Below are positions 53,019 to 62,875 of a stretch of DNA of 64,000 nt, in pieces (position 1 is the stretch's first letter; every line of letters begins with the position of its first letter). The translations under genes and the position numbers were made by a program. The stretch lies in contig NZ_LNUA01000009.1 in the NCBI RefSeq assembly GCF_009764355.1, positions 1-64,000 of the forward strand. The letters run 5' to 3'. The notes below the pieces were generated by a model. The model searched no databases and was not told where the DNA came from. It saw only the letters and a program-made list of their open reading frames with translations. Source of the DNA: Companilactobacillus bobalius. Its GTDB lineage: Bacteria; Bacillota; Bacilli; Lactobacillales; Lactobacillaceae.

Positions 53019-54192
53019 AGTTATTAATAGTCCTTTTAATTCCAATATTATTTTTAAACAATTTCTTCAAAACTACTATGATAATTGTGGCCATAACCGA
53101 TACGAAAATAATAGTAAAGATAGCACCCAGAATTTGAATACTCAATAACTTGATACCACCACCATAAAATAGTCCATTAGTTATAACGTTATGGTTGACT
53201 GATTTAGTAGCAAACAAGCCTACTGCAATAGAACCAATAATTCCACTAACACCGTGACATCCAAATATATCCAAATAATCGTTTAAATGTAATTTATATT
53301 TGAGATAATTCATAAAGTAAAAACTACCAACGGCAGAAATAATTCCAATGATAAATGCTCCCCAAATAGTTACATAGCCAGTTCCTGGAGTAACACCAAC
53401 TAGTCCACAAATACTTCCGGTACAAATACCATTAACAGTCACATGAGATTTGTACTTATCTTCCAAAATAACCCACATTACTAAGGCTGAACAGGCAGCT
53501 ACTGTTGTTGTAAAGAAGGCATTTAGAGCTTGATTATTCAATTGTAAGGCACTGCCTGCATTGAATCCGTACCAACCGATCCATAGTAGAACTGTCCCCA
53601 TCAGGATCCACATTGTATTTCCTTTTGCATGCTCATTATCGTATTTATAGGGTTCACGCAACATAATGGCTAGAATCATCGCTGTAATTCCGGCATCAAT
53701 ATGAATGACTGTTCCCCCGGCAAAATCCAAAACCCCTAATTGAGCTAGAAAACCATTAGGTGACCAAACAATATGAGCTAGTGGATAGTAAATCAATAGC
53801 GACCAACAGATAACGAATAAGGCAATGAATTTAATTCGTGCCCTACTTGCTACAGCACCAAGAAAAAGGGCTGGTGTGAGAATTGCAAACATCATTTGAA
53901 AGAGTAAATAAACTGAAGTTGGTAGGCCTGTAGTTCCGAAAGTAGACGATAAGTCTAGTCCTGACAAAAAGAGATGTTTAAAGTTACCAATTATGCCTAG
54001 GAAGTTGCCCTCAAAGGAGGCTGAGAAACCAATTGCCACCCACAACAATCCAGCTATACCAAACATCAAAAAGCTATTGAAAAGGATCCGATTGACGTCC
54101 TTTTCTGGTACAAAACCGCTGTAAAAGACTGCGATTCCGGGAACCATTATCCAAACTAACATGATGGCTAAAACCATGAAATCAAGTGTCAT
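53017..54192 (-). CDS. amt: Ammonium channel (Amt/MEP family)
   Basis: A 391-residue ammonium transporter with 11 membrane helices. MVPGIAVFYSGFV near the start is the family N-terminal motif, the twin-histidine pore has GGTVIHIDAGITAM for the first His and FGCHGVSGIIGSIAVG for the second, and AFFTTTVAACSALVMW is also typical. The frame reaches GTG 54201; the ATG at 54192 matches other family members. No GlnK gene is adjacent. Confidence 0.92.
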   Translation of the reverse strand: MTLDFMVLAIMLVWIMVPGIAVFYSGFVPEKDVNRILFNSFLMFGIAGLLWVAIGFSASFEGNFLGIIGNFKHLFLSGLDLSSTFGTTGLPTSVYLLFQMMFAILTPALFLGAVASRARIKFIALFVICWSLLIYYPLAHIVWSPNGFLAQLGVLDFAGGTVIHIDAGITAMILAIMLREPYKYDNEHAKGNTMWILMGTVLLWIGWYGFNAGSALQLNNQALNAFFTTTVAACSALVMWVILEDKYKSHVTVNGICTGSICGLVGVTPGTGYVTIWGAFIIGIISAVGSFYFMNYLKYKLHLNDYLDIFGCHGVSGIIGSIAVGLFATKSVNHNVITNGLFYGGGIKLLSIQILGAIFTIIFVSVMATIIIVVLKKLFKNNIGIKRTINN

Positions 54193-54397
54193 AATTATCA
54201 CATTCTTTGTATTTAGTAATTTCTTCTCTATTTTTCAAGTATTATATTACGATTTTTATTTCATGTATACCAATTTACATTTATTAATAAGCGTTAAAAT
54301 TTTTAATTATTATTTGAACAATTATAATAGGGGCGTATTAGTGAATGAATAATTTTCAAATATAATAATATTCATTTAAAACAAAGGAGCGATAGCC

Positions 54398-56428
54398 ATG
54401 GAAAAGAGAAAGTCATCATTTTCCTTATTAGGTATGTTGATTACCCTTGGTATCGTCTACGGCGATATTGGAACCTCACCTCTTTATGTTATGAACTCAA
54501 TCATAAACGATGCTGGTACTATGGCAGACGCTAAACCTGAATATATTTTAGGCAGTGTCTCACTAATTTTTTGGACACTTATGCTCATTACCACTATCAA
54601 GTACGTTTTAATTGCTATGAAAGCTGATAACAACGAAGAAGGTGGCATCTTCGCTCTTTACGCTTTAGTTCGTACTAAAGGCAAATGGCTGATCATACCA
54701 GCTCTAATTGGTGGCTCCGCTCTTTTAGCAGATGGAACCTTAACACCAGCTGTTACCGTAACTTCAGCGATTGAAGGTATCAAAGGTCAACAGTTTGGTA
54801 ATATCGTATTCTCCAGTAAGCAATCATCCGTTTTGATTATTGTTACAGTAATTTTATTAACCATTTTCATTATTCAGAAATCCGGAACGGATCGAATCGG
54901 TCGTTCATTCGGTCCCATTATGTTTATTTGGTTTAGTTTTATCGGTGTTGCCGGCTTTTTAAATTTAACTAATGACCCTTCGGTTTTAAAAGCACTCTTA
55001 CCAGTTTATGCAATTGAAGTCCTCTTCAGTCCTGTCAATAAGGTTGGCATCTTCATTCTCGGTAGTGTTTTCTTGGCAACTACCGGTGCAGAAGCGTTAT
55101 ATGCTGATATGGGACAAGTCGGTAAACACAACGTCTACGCTACTTGGCCCTACGTATATTTAATGTTAATGCTAAATTACTTTGGACAAGCCGCTTGGGT
55201 TATAACTAACTATCAAAACAAAGCTTATAACCACATTTCTGGTATTAATCCATTTTACGAAATGTTACCAGAAGACTTTAAAGTTTTCGCAATTGTAATT
55301 GCTACAATGGCTGCCATCATTGCCTCCCAAGCTCTGATCACAGGCTCATTCACACTAGTTCAGGAAGCCATTGGTTTAAAGATTCTTCCTCGTTTAAAGG
55401 TAAAGTTTCCTGGAAAGTTCGAAAGTCAGCTTTATATTGGTACTATCAACTGGATGTTATGCGCTATAACGATAGGTATTGTTTGGGGATTCGGTTCTTC
55501 AGAACACATGGAATCAGCCTATGGATTGGCAATTACTTTGACAATGCTAATGACCACTGTTCTATTGCACCAATTTTTAATCATGAAAAAGCATCGTCAT
55601 TTTGCCAATATCTTCATGATTTTCTTTATCGCTCTAGAGGGACTATTCCTACTTTCCAGCTTGATTAAATTCGTTCATGGCGGTTATGTAACGGTCATTA
55701 TTACCTGTGCCATTTTAGCAATTATGGTTATCTGGTACTTTGGTAATAAACGCCGTGACGCCTATCTAGCTGAAAGTGAAAACGTCAGTTTACTCGACTA
55801 TCTCCCTCAACTAGAAAAATTAAGTCAAGATTCCTCGATTCCAACTTACGCTACCAACTTGGTTTACATGATCAAAATGGGTGAAGATTACACCATCAAA
55901 CGGTCCGTTATTTACTCAATTTTGGATCAAACGCCTAAACGGGCTCGAGTTTACTGGTTCATCACCGTTAACCAAACTAATGCCCCATATGAATGCAACT
56001 ATACCGTTGACATGATGCATACTCGTAATGTGGTTAATGTTCAATTAAATCTCGGTTTCAAAAAATCTCAACACGTTAATATTTACATCCGTCAGATCAT
56101 CAACGCTTTAATCAGAAAGCATATTATTGATGATCAAACGCCAAACTATTCAATGGTTACTAACCGTCATGTGGGTTCTTTCAAATTCATTATCCAAAAT
56201 CAACAGTTCCAAGATTTAGGCGCCCAGGAGCAAATGAACAGTCTCGATCGTCTTTTGATTGGTGGAAGACTATTGCTACAAAACATTACCATTTCGCCAT
56301 CACTCTGGTTCGGTTTGGAATTCAGTGACGTAGTTGAAGAGAAGGTTCCACTATTCCTTGGCAGCCAAACTGATGAATATCTAACTGAAAAGGAACTTAA
56401 AAATGATGTTAAACCTCAAAACAAATAA
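54398..56428 (+). CDS. kup: KUP-family potassium uptake protein
   Basis: A 676-residue K+:H+ symporter. The family motif [20 protein letters not shown] opens the protein, about 12 membrane helices follow to residue 450, and a cytoplasmic C-terminal domain completes it (about 450-660). AAAGGAG ribosome site. In related bacteria KUP proteins are inhibited by cyclic di-AMP, but no riboswitch is recognisable in the short leader. Ends in a bidirectional terminator. Confidence 0.93.
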   Translation: MEKRKSSFSLLGMLITLGIVYGDIGTSPLYVMNSIINDAGTMADAKPEYILGSVSLIFWTLMLITTIKYVLIAMKADNNEEGGIFALYALVRTKGKWLIIPALIGGSALLADGTLTPAVTVTSAIEGIKGQQFGNIVFSSKQSSVLIIVTVILLTIFIIQKSGTDRIGRSFGPIMFIWFSFIGVAGFLNLTNDPSVLKALLPVYAIEVLFSPVNKVGIFILGSVFLATTGAEALYADMGQVGKHNVYATWPYVYLMLMLNYFGQAAWVITNYQNKAYNHISGINPFYEMLPEDFKVFAIVIATMAAIIASQALITGSFTLVQEAIGLKILPRLKVKFPGKFESQLYIGTINWMLCAITIGIVWGFGSSEHMESAYGLAITLTMLMTTVLLHQFLIMKKHRHFANIFMIFFIALEGLFLLSSLIKFVHGGYVTVIITCAILAIMVIWYFGNKRRDAYLAESENVSLLDYLPQLEKLSQDSSIPTYATNLVYMIKMGEDYTIKRSVIYSILDQTPKRARVYWFITVNQTNAPYECNYTVDMMHTRNVVNVQLNLGFKKSQHVNIYIRQIINALIRKHIIDDQTPNYSMVTNRHVGSFKFIIQNQQFQDLGAQEQMNSLDRLLIGGRLLLQNITISPSLWFGLEFSDVVEEKVPLFLGSQTDEYLTEKELKNDVKPQNK

Positions 56429-56466
56429 AGACAGGTAATCAAAGTATGATTACTTGTCTTTATTTT
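56427..56466. terminator. Bidirectional terminator
   Basis: AAAGACAGGTAATC / GATTACTTGTCTTT between converging kup and nicotinamidase genes. Confidence 0.9.
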
Positions 56467-57023
56467 TATTTAATAACTTCCGCACCTAGGCAATTCTTGA
56501 AATGATTTAAAGCCCAATCGTGACCTGCTTGGTTGAATGATGCTACACCTTGTTCGTGTACCACAATTTTATAGTTTAAATTATAAGCATCAACCGCAGT
56601 ATGCAAGACACAAATATCTGTACAGACACCAACTAAATGCAAAGTATCAATCTTTCTCTCTCGTAAACGAAGATCCAAATCGGTTCCCGCAAAGGCACTA
56701 TAACGAGTCTTATCGAAAAGTTTTACCCTCTCACCATCGTTATGTTCATCGTACCAATCCTTAATTCCACCATACAATTCACGACCCCAAGTTCCGCGCA
56801 CATTATGAATTGGAAATAATTTGGTTTCTGGATGGTACGTATCATTAGGCTTATGAACATCAGTTGGAAACCAAATCCAATCACCCTCTTGATACATTTT
56901 TTCAGCCAAATCAAAGATTCTAGGTTCAATTTCTTGCCCCGGCTTGCCGCAAGTTAAAGCACCTTTGTCAGCGACAAAATCGTTCGTATAATCAATAACT
57001 AATAAAGCTTGGTGTGAAGACAT
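56466..57023 (-). CDS. pncA: Nicotinamidase / isochorismatase-fold hydrolase
   Basis: A 185-residue cysteine hydrolase converting nicotinamide to nicotinate for NAD salvage. The triad is Asp11 (LLVIDYTNDF), Lys105 (LFDKTRYSAF) and Cys138 (GVCTDICVLHT); metal ligands Asp55 and His57 lie in FPTDVHKPND. The cis-peptide loop precedes Cys138 as expected. Ribosome site is AGGAGAA-like. Monocistronic. Confidence 0.9.
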   Translation of the reverse strand: MSSHQALLVIDYTNDFVADKGALTCGKPGQEIEPRIFDLAEKMYQEGDWIWFPTDVHKPNDTYHPETKLFPIHNVRGTWGRELYGGIKDWYDEHNDGERVKLFDKTRYSAFAGTDLDLRLRERKIDTLHLVGVCTDICVLHTAVDAYNLNYKIVVHEQGVASFNQAGHDWALNHFKNCLGAEVIK

Positions 57024-57172
57024 AGTATTCTCCTACTTTCTTCTTGTTATTTACTTACATTGCGATTATTCAAAATCTTCCTTGTGAAGTCAATTTATTC
57101 GCTTAAACGTATAAAATCAGAAACCGATGCATATGTTATAATTTCCCTAATCTAAGAATTAGGGGTCTTAAT

Positions 57173-57685
57173 ATGCATAAAAATTATCGTGAACCCATCA
57201 AGATCAAATACCTCATTATCGCTCTTATTGGTGTCGTGATTTTTGCTGCTGCACTTTCCTTTTTCACACTCAGAACTTCTAACACGACTACTGCCAATAA
57301 ACCTAAAGTTGAATACACTAAGGTCAAAAAAGATTTGGATCAAAAATTCAACGGTAATGGTAAAATCGCTTCTATCAAGCAAGAAGACAATATCAACGAT
57401 AAAAACAGTAAGAATCCTCATACAGTCATTCTAGTAATTTTGACGGATAAGCAAACTCAAAAGTACCTCAAGACAACTTATGAGGCTGTTCAGAATGATA
57501 AATCTTCTCGTAACCAACAACTCTATATCGCTTCAATCCAAAAAATTATTTCCGATGAGGCTAAAAAGCTACACAACAACGATGACGTTATTCAATTCGT
57601 CTACAAAGATAACAAAAGCTATGTTCCCGTCGCTAGTTCGCAAAAACATCGTAATTTGATCAAACCTGTTAAAGTTTCCAAATAA
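57173..57685 (+). CDS. Membrane-anchored extracytoplasmic protein, unknown function
   Basis: A 170-residue protein with one N-terminal membrane helix (about 13-33, preceded by a basic segment) and a lysine-rich extracytoplasmic domain of mixed alpha/beta pattern. No cysteine lipobox or sortase motif. Ribosome site AGGGG. I do not recognise the domain. It converges on a pair of genes for other small envelope proteins. Confidence 0.75.
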   Translation: MHKNYREPIKIKYLIIALIGVVIFAAALSFFTLRTSNTTTANKPKVEYTKVKKDLDQKFNGNGKIASIKQEDNINDKNSKNPHTVILVILTDKQTQKYLKTTYEAVQNDKSSRNQQLYIASIQKIISDEAKKLHNNDDVIQFVYKDNKSYVPVASSQKHRNLIKPVKVSK

Positions 57686-57731
57686 AAAGAGATACAACCT
57701 GTTCGAATGAACAGCTTATATCTCTTTTTTA
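57684..57731. terminator. Bidirectional terminator
   Basis: AAAAAGAGATA / TATCTCTTTTT with inner CTGTTC/GAACAG. Confidence 0.85.
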
Positions 57732-57929
57732 GTCTGCAATGTAATAAAACCAATATATCAAAATAAAATATCCTAACCAACGTTCCAACGTAATGCAAAT
57801 TTTAACAAAACGAATATCTTCAGCGGTAGGCTTTCGTCTAATTGGAAAAAGGATTCCAGCTATATAGTGCCAAACTGCCATGCAAAAAATTAATATTGCA
57901 AAGAAAGAATAATAGTAAATGACTGACAT
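57729..57929 (-). CDS. Small membrane protein
   Basis: A 66-residue protein with two hydrophobic helices (about 4-27 and 47-64) around a basic loop PIRRKPTAEDIRFVK. AGGGGG ribosome site five bases before ATG. It begins eight bases after the TPM-like gene stop, so the two are one operon and may form a complex. Aromatic-rich helices. Function unknown. Confidence 0.72.
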   Translation of the reverse strand: MSVIYYYSFFAILIFCMAVWHYIAGILFPIRRKPTAEDIRFVKICITLERWLGYFILIYWFYYIAD

Positions 57930-57937
57930 TTTTCCCC

Positions 57938-58750
57938 CTAATCTTCATCATAGTGATCATCTTGATTTTCACTACGACCCATAAAATATCCTTCATCAAA
58001 ACCTTGATCGTAAGGACTATCGATTGATTCACTTGGTCCATGATAGTCGCCTTTTTTACGGAATTTGATATAAATGAAAAAAACTACAAATTGTAAGACG
58101 AAAGCTACCATCGATAATGTATTACCCAATCCGACTAAATCATTAAAACTTGTCGAATAAAGTCGTTTTTTACTGGTACTAGTAGCAATTTTTTGCATTC
58201 GTGGCACCATTCTTTGCGCTACTACCAAGGCGGCATCAATTTTCCCTTGTGGACTCACATATTTAATTCTCCCATTCAGCCCCATCCGATATTGCCAATA
58301 TTTAATATCAGAAATGTAGCCGCCACTTCGATAAGTCGGATAGAAATAAAGTAAATTTGTTTGAAGATTCAAAATTAGATAGCTACTATTTTTAGCCCAA
58401 TTCTTCGAAATATCTGGATTATCAACTTCACTAGTATCATTCAAATCCAGCGCTCGATTCTTCGACATGAAATTAAACTCATCTGGACCTTCTATATTTA
58501 TATTGTCACCAAGTTCATCTGTATTTTTAACAATTATTAGATTTAGTCGTTGTGGATGAACACCAATATTGATCTGTCGATTGATCTGATTTAATTTTGC
58601 ATACTGGTCTTTAGTAATGATTGCTTTGTACTGATAAACGTAATCACCCGTATTAGGCCCATCTTCAACGTCTGCGTGGGCATTTGAAGAAGTTATACTA
58701 ATTGCTAATATCATCCCTAAAGCACACAGAAAAGCACGTAAGTACTTCAT
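57938..58750 (-). CDS. TPM-domain-like membrane-anchored protein
   Basis: A 270-residue protein with a signal peptide (cleavage after AHA, about 26), an extracytoplasmic domain (27-205) whose start (YQYKAIITKDQYAKLNQINRQI, then RLNLIIVKN) resembles the TPM fold, a membrane helix at about 208-228, and an acidic cytoplasmic tail rich in Asp/His (HYDED). TPM domains occur in putative phosphatases and photosystem repair factors, and roles in Firmicutes are unclear. The match is by pattern only. Confidence 0.6.
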   Translation of the reverse strand: MKYLRAFLCALGMILAISITSSNAHADVEDGPNTGDYVYQYKAIITKDQYAKLNQINRQINIGVHPQRLNLIIVKNTDELGDNINIEGPDEFNFMSKNRALDLNDTSEVDNPDISKNWAKNSSYLILNLQTNLLYFYPTYRSGGYISDIKYWQYRMGLNGRIKYVSPQGKIDAALVVAQRMVPRMQKIATSTSKKRLYSTSFNDLVGLGNTLSMVAFVLQFVVFFIYIKFRKKGDYHGPSESIDSPYDQGFDEGYFMGRSENQDDHYDED

Positions 58751-58803
58751 ACTCCAGCCCCCTATAACCAGAATTTAGCACTTTTTGTCAACTAGTAAAG
58801 ACT

Positions 58804-58832
58804 AAAAAAGCACCCCTTAAAGGAGTACTTTA
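58804..58832 (-). terminator. Terminator of the hydrolase-like gene
   Basis: On the minus strand AAAGTACTCC / GGGGTGCTTT with G-T pairs and T run. Confidence 0.7.
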
Positions 58833-59681
58833 TTCTTCAATATCAACTTGTTGTCTTTCAACTTTTTCTTCGTCAAAAGCGATAATCTTATCAACGATTT
58901 CCTTAGGCTTTTCCAACATTGCCAAATGTCCGGCACCTTTAATATCGACTAATTGTAAACCAGGTACTCGACCAATTGTGGCTTTGGCATCTTTAATACC
59001 CTTTTCACCCAAAATCTGGTCGCCATCGGCATACATAGCTAAAGTTGGAATCTTGATCGTACGTAGACGCTTGTTTAAGAATTTCTCACTCAAGTAATCA
59101 ACTGACATCTTTTGTAGCTTCTTAGCTACTTTGTGATCAACCATATTGGCAGCTTCGTCAACAATCTTTGGATTGGACAAACTCTTACGGTCAAAATTTT
59201 TATCAAAGTAAAGGCCAGCTTTAACTGGTGACTTAGCCAATTTTCCGAGCAATGGAATAGCCGCTACAGAAGACGATGCGTCCATATCGGAATATTTATC
59301 GGTTGCAGGGGTATTCAACAGGATTAATTTTGATATAGTAAAACCACGAAGTTCTGCCATATTAACAGCAATCAATCCACCAACACCGTAACCGAATATA
59401 ATCAACTGTTTAACGATCTTTAAACGGGCAATTGCTTCCAACATGTTCCAAGCTTCAGAATCAATTGTATAGTTATCACTTTTAACCTTGCTAGACTTGC
59501 CTTGGCCAAGCAAATCCAACGCAACAACGGTATATTTGTCTTTCAAGTAAGGAATCATTTCATTGAAATAATCGATTGAACCATCAATTCCAGGAACCAA
59601 GATAATAATCTTGTCACTGTGGATTGATCCAATCAAATTTGTATTTACACTGCCTTCGGATGTAGATAATATTTTTTCCAA
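58830..59681 (-). CDS. Alpha/beta-hydrolase fold protein lacking the nucleophile serine
   Basis: A 283-residue protein of the esterase/MhpC type. It has oxyanion-side motif LVPGIDGS, an acid loop MYADGDQILG and a catalytic-type histidine in GAGHLAMLEKP. The nucleophile elbow reads GYGVGG where G-x-S-x-G is expected, so the serine is glycine (GGT codon). It may be catalytically dead, use another residue, or act as a binding protein. The start is taken as TTG 59681, 12 bases after GAGG; the longer frame to 59747 covers promoter-like sequence. Confidence 0.78.
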   Translation of the reverse strand: MEKILSTSEGSVNTNLIGSIHSDKIIILVPGIDGSIDYFNEMIPYLKDKYTVVALDLLGQGKSSKVKSDNYTIDSEAWNMLEAIARLKIVKQLIIFGYGVGGLIAVNMAELRGFTISKLILLNTPATDKYSDMDASSSVAAIPLLGKLAKSPVKAGLYFDKNFDRKSLSNPKIVDEAANMVDHKVAKKLQKMSVDYLSEKFLNKRLRTIKIPTLAMYADGDQILGEKGIKDAKATIGRVPGLQLVDIKGAGHLAMLEKPKEIVDKIIAFDEEKVERQQVDIEE

Positions 59682-59819
59682 ATTATTCTGCCTCTTTAGT
59701 TTTATCTCTATAGTAAAAAATATACCTAAAATGTGAAGATTTTGCATTGATTATCGGGATTTTAACTTATTTTTATTTAATTAACTTATTTTATTGACAA
59801 TTTACAGAAAATGCATTAG

Positions 59820-59836
59820 ATTGGACTAGACCAGAT
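59820..59836. promoter_or_regulatory. DasR/NagR-type operator upstream of nagB
   Basis: TTGGACTAGACCA differs by one base from the palindromic core TTGGTCTAGACCA bound by GntR/HutC-family amino-sugar regulators. It lies about 25 bases before the nagB start and downstream of a TTGACA -35 candidate (about 59793). A repressor released by glucosamine or N-acetylglucosamine phosphates is the likely controller. Confidence 0.6.
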
Positions 59837-59861
59837 AAATAGAGATGGGAGATTTTTGAAG

Positions 59862-60566
59862 ATGAATATAATTAAAGTTAAAGATACAGAAATGGGTGGC
59901 AAAGAAGCTTTTAAACTTATGAAGGCCGATATCGAAAACGGTGCTAAGGTTCTTGGTTTGGCAACTGGTAGTAGCCCAATTACACTTTACAATGAAATGA
60001 CAAGCAGCGACCTTGATTTTTCTAACATGACTTCAGTTAACTTGGATGAATACGTTGGTTTGAAACCCGATAATGAACAAAGTTACCACTATTTCATGAA
60101 AGAACATCTATTTAACAAGAAACCTTTCAAGAACTCATACGTTCCTGATGGTTCAAATCCTGATGCCGAAGCTGCTACAAAAGCTTACGACAAGATCATC
60201 GAAGAAAATCCTATCGATCTTCAAATCTTAGGTATTGGTAGAAATGGTCACATTGGTTTTAACGAACCAGGTTCACCATTAGACGGTACAACTAGAAAAG
60301 TTGGTTTGACAGAATCAACAATCGAAGCTAACACACGTTTCTTCGAAGATGAAAAAGACGTTCCACGCTTTGCCTACTCAATGGGTATTGGCTCAATCAT
60401 GAAAGCTAAGAAGATCATTCTTCTAGCTTATGGCGAAGCTAAGGCTGATGCTATTGCCGCTACCGTTGACGGTCCTGTTACAGAAGACTGCCCAGCAAGT
60501 GCTCTACAAAACCACCCAGATGTAACACTTATCATTGATGAAGCTGCTGCATCAAAGTTAAAATAA
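59862..60566 (+). CDS. nagB: Glucosamine-6-phosphate deaminase
   Basis: A 234-residue isomerase/deaminase turning glucosamine 6-phosphate into fructose 6-phosphate and ammonia. Signatures are LGLATGSSP (phosphate loop), VNLDEYVGL (catalytic Asp/Glu), [15 protein letters not shown] (proton-relay His) and the C-terminal [19 protein letters not shown]. It is the short Gram-positive form without the allosteric C-terminal lobe. ATG 59862 is preferred over TTG 59856, though both have GGGAG upstream. Confidence 0.95.
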   Translation: MNIIKVKDTEMGGKEAFKLMKADIENGAKVLGLATGSSPITLYNEMTSSDLDFSNMTSVNLDEYVGLKPDNEQSYHYFMKEHLFNKKPFKNSYVPDGSNPDAEAATKAYDKIIEENPIDLQILGIGRNGHIGFNEPGSPLDGTTRKVGLTESTIEANTRFFEDEKDVPRFAYSMGIGSIMKAKKIILLAYGEAKADAIAATVDGPVTEDCPASALQNHPDVTLIIDEAAASKLK

Positions 60567-60582
60567 TTGATTAATTTAACCG

Positions 60583-60614
60583 ATAGTCCTAATTAATTTT
60601 AGGACTATTTTTTT
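60583..60614 (+). terminator. Terminator of nagB
   Basis: ATAGTCCTAA / TTAGGACTAT with a run of seven T. Confidence 0.9.
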
Positions 60615-60649
60615 ATGAAAAATATTGGTTCCTCATTAATCCAGTAACT

Positions 60650-60712
60650 TAAAACGACATCCATTTAGAAAAGTAATGTAATACGCTTGTTCTAAATAGA
60701 TGCCGTTTATTT
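60650..60712. terminator. Second hairpin, probably for leftward transcription
   Basis: AAACG-CATC-ATTTAGAA pairs with TTCTAAAT-GATG-CGTTT across a 22-base loop with A/T flanks. It could end dxs transcripts that read through the structured repeat. Confidence 0.5.
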
Positions 60713-60750
60713 TTATTTTAAAAGAGATTAATAAGTAGAATCGTTTACCA

Positions 60751-60922
60751 GTCTGGAGCAAAAATTAAAAATGCGGTCAGCTGTGAAATCATTGTTAGCG
60801 GCTCCGCCGGTTACAATGAGGCCGGTCTTGAAGATCCATTATTTTGCACGAAGTGCGGAATAATTAGCTTCAAGCCGCGCCCACAGCGTTCCACCAGCAT
60901 TTTTGATTTTTGTGGAAGACGG
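60751..60922 (+). repeat. Structured repeat, copy 7
   Basis: Complete copy with ends GTCTGGAGCAAAAATT and TTTTTGTGGAAGACGG. Arm one is ATTGTTAGCGGC / GCCGGTTACAAT; the arm-two base is CTTGAAG (60827) / CTTCAAG (60868); GATCCAT at 60834. It lies directly downstream of the dxs stop codon. Confidence 0.85.
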
Positions 60923-60933
60923 AATTTTTAAGT

Positions 60934-62679
60934 TTATAAAGCAGCCTTAATTTCAGCTACAATTTGTTCTGGAGTTAATTTAAACTCATGCCATAATTCG
61001 GCAGTAGTTTCACGGTCATTGAAACGTTTAGCAGCTCCAAAGCTAAGAACATGCATGTCCGTATCACCATAGAAACGACTGACCTTTTCACCAAAGCCAC
61101 CACTTAAACTAGCTTCTTCCAACGTAACAACCAATTGATGATCCTTTTCCAAATTACTCAAAGTTTCACCATCAAGTTCAGAAATATCACGAGGATCAAT
61201 GACAGTTACATCAAGATCTTCTTTACTCAATTGTTGTTGCACTTCTTCAGCTAATGGTAACAAACTACCAAGTCCTAGAACCGCAACCTTCTTACCAGAA
61301 TTCAAAACATTCATCTTGTGTGCATCGAAATTATTCAAAGCAGCAGAATGAACACCATTGCTTGGTACTCTGATAGCAACTGGACCTACATTTTGATGAA
61401 GAGCCCAGTGCATCATAGCGGTTAATTCTTCCTTAGTAGTTGGAGCTAAGTAAGTTAATCCAGGAATATTACTCAACATTGCAATATCAAAGATTCCTTG
61501 ATGAGTTGGATCTCCCGCACTGATACTACCACCAGAAACCATGATTGTTACAGGTAGTTTGTTAATACCCAAATCATGAGATAATTGATCATATGCTCTT
61601 TGCAAAAATGTTCCTGAATGGAAAACGATTGGTTTCATGCCTTGTTGAGCTTGTCCAGCCGCAAAAGTAATTGACTCTTGTTCAGCAATACCGACATCAA
61701 AGTAACGGTCAGGATGTTTACGTCCAAATCTCTTCAAATCATAAGAACCTGGAATAGCAGCCGTAATTGCTGTGATTGGTGTCTTATCTTCAGTGATTTC
61801 TTTTTCTAATTCAGCATGTATAACGTCGTTATAAGTTTCACCTGTAACAGGGTGCAAAGTCTTACCAGTCTTTAAATCAAAAGGTACATGCCAGTGGAAA
61901 GCCTCTTTGTGGTCAATTGCTGGTTGATAACCATGACCCTTTTCTGTTTGGACATGTAACACGATTGGATGATCAATATCTTTAACAGCTTTGAAAGCAT
62001 CCAACATTGATTGCATATCATTTCCATCAGCTACGTAACGGTAATCTAAGCCCATAGCCTTAAATAAGTTATGAGAACTTTGACCGTTAGTTTCACGTAG
62101 TTCTTTAAGACCTTCGTACATACCACCGTGATCTTCAGCGATGGCCATACCATTGTCATTAACTAGAATAATCAAGTTAGACTTCAAAGTAGCGGCAATG
62201 TTCAAACCTTCTAAAGCTAGACCACCTGAAAGTGAACCATCCCCAATAACAGCCATCACATTACCAGACTTACCTTGCAAATCACGAGCCGAAGCCATAC
62301 CAGTTGCCAAAGCAATTGAAGTTGAAGTGTGTCCAATATTGAAGTAGTCATGAGGACTTTCTTCTGGAGCAGTATAACCACTAACATCTTCAAAATGTTT
62401 TGGATCAAGCCAAGCTTGTTTACGCCCTGTTAAAATCTTATGGGTGTAAGATTGGTGCGAAACATCCCAAACAACTTTATCAGTTGGTGAGTTAAATATT
62501 GTGTGAAAAGCAATCGTCAATTCAACGGCACCCAAGTTTGGACCAACGTGACCTCCAGTTTGACTAACTTTATTAAGCAATACTTGGCGGATTTCAGTTG
62601 CTAATTGTGTTAATTGAGCCAAATCCAATTTCTTCAAATCAGCTGGTTGATCAATTGTATTTAAAATTGATGTTTCCAT
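60934..62679 (-). CDS. dxs: Dxs-like thiamine-diphosphate enzyme (1-deoxyxylulose-5-phosphate synthase family)
   Basis: A 581-residue transketolase-like enzyme. The ThDP motif is GDGSLSGGLALEGLN, the catalytic glutamate sits in DVGIAEQESITFA, and His residues are present in GGHVGPNLG and FNIGHTSTS. Two substrate-binding features of bona fide Dxs look altered: DRAG before THQG reads VSGGSISAG, and RYPRG reads RVPSNG. No other MEP-pathway gene is in the window, and lactobacilli normally make isoprenoids by mevalonate. METSILNTID at 62679 follows GTAGGAAAC; the longer frame to 62766 is unlikely. True Dxs activity is therefore uncertain. Confidence 0.8.
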   Translation of the reverse strand: METSILNTIDQPADLKKLDLAQLTQLATEIRQVLLNKVSQTGGHVGPNLGAVELTIAFHTIFNSPTDKVVWDVSHQSYTHKILTGRKQAWLDPKHFEDVSGYTAPEESPHDYFNIGHTSTSIALATGMASARDLQGKSGNVMAVIGDGSLSGGLALEGLNIAATLKSNLIILVNDNGMAIAEDHGGMYEGLKELRETNGQSSHNLFKAMGLDYRYVADGNDMQSMLDAFKAVKDIDHPIVLHVQTEKGHGYQPAIDHKEAFHWHVPFDLKTGKTLHPVTGETYNDVIHAELEKEITEDKTPITAITAAIPGSYDLKRFGRKHPDRYFDVGIAEQESITFAAGQAQQGMKPIVFHSGTFLQRAYDQLSHDLGINKLPVTIMVSGGSISAGDPTHQGIFDIAMLSNIPGLTYLAPTTKEELTAMMHWALHQNVGPVAIRVPSNGVHSAALNNFDAHKMNVLNSGKKVAVLGLGSLLPLAEEVQQQLSKEDLDVTVIDPRDISELDGETLSNLEKDHQLVVTLEEASLSGGFGEKVSRFYGDTDMHVLSFGAAKRFNDRETTAELWHEFKLTPEQIVAEIKAAL

Positions 62680-62875
62680 ATATTTGTTTCCTACTTTCCT
62701 CAATTTTTTTATCGATGTTTTCATACTACGACTTAAAGTAACCTTTAGGTCAAGAACATTTGTCAAAAAAATTTATTTATTTTTAAAATGATTAATCCCC
62801 ATCACGAATTTTTGTTGACAAAGGATTAAAAAAACCAGTAACCTAATGAGGTTGTATTTTTAATAGGTGGTTAAT

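Noticed and set aside
59682..59747. N-terminal extension of the hydrolase-like protein
   Set aside because: The extra 22 codons lack a ribosome site and include promoter-like sequence; GAGG before TTG 59681 is a better start.
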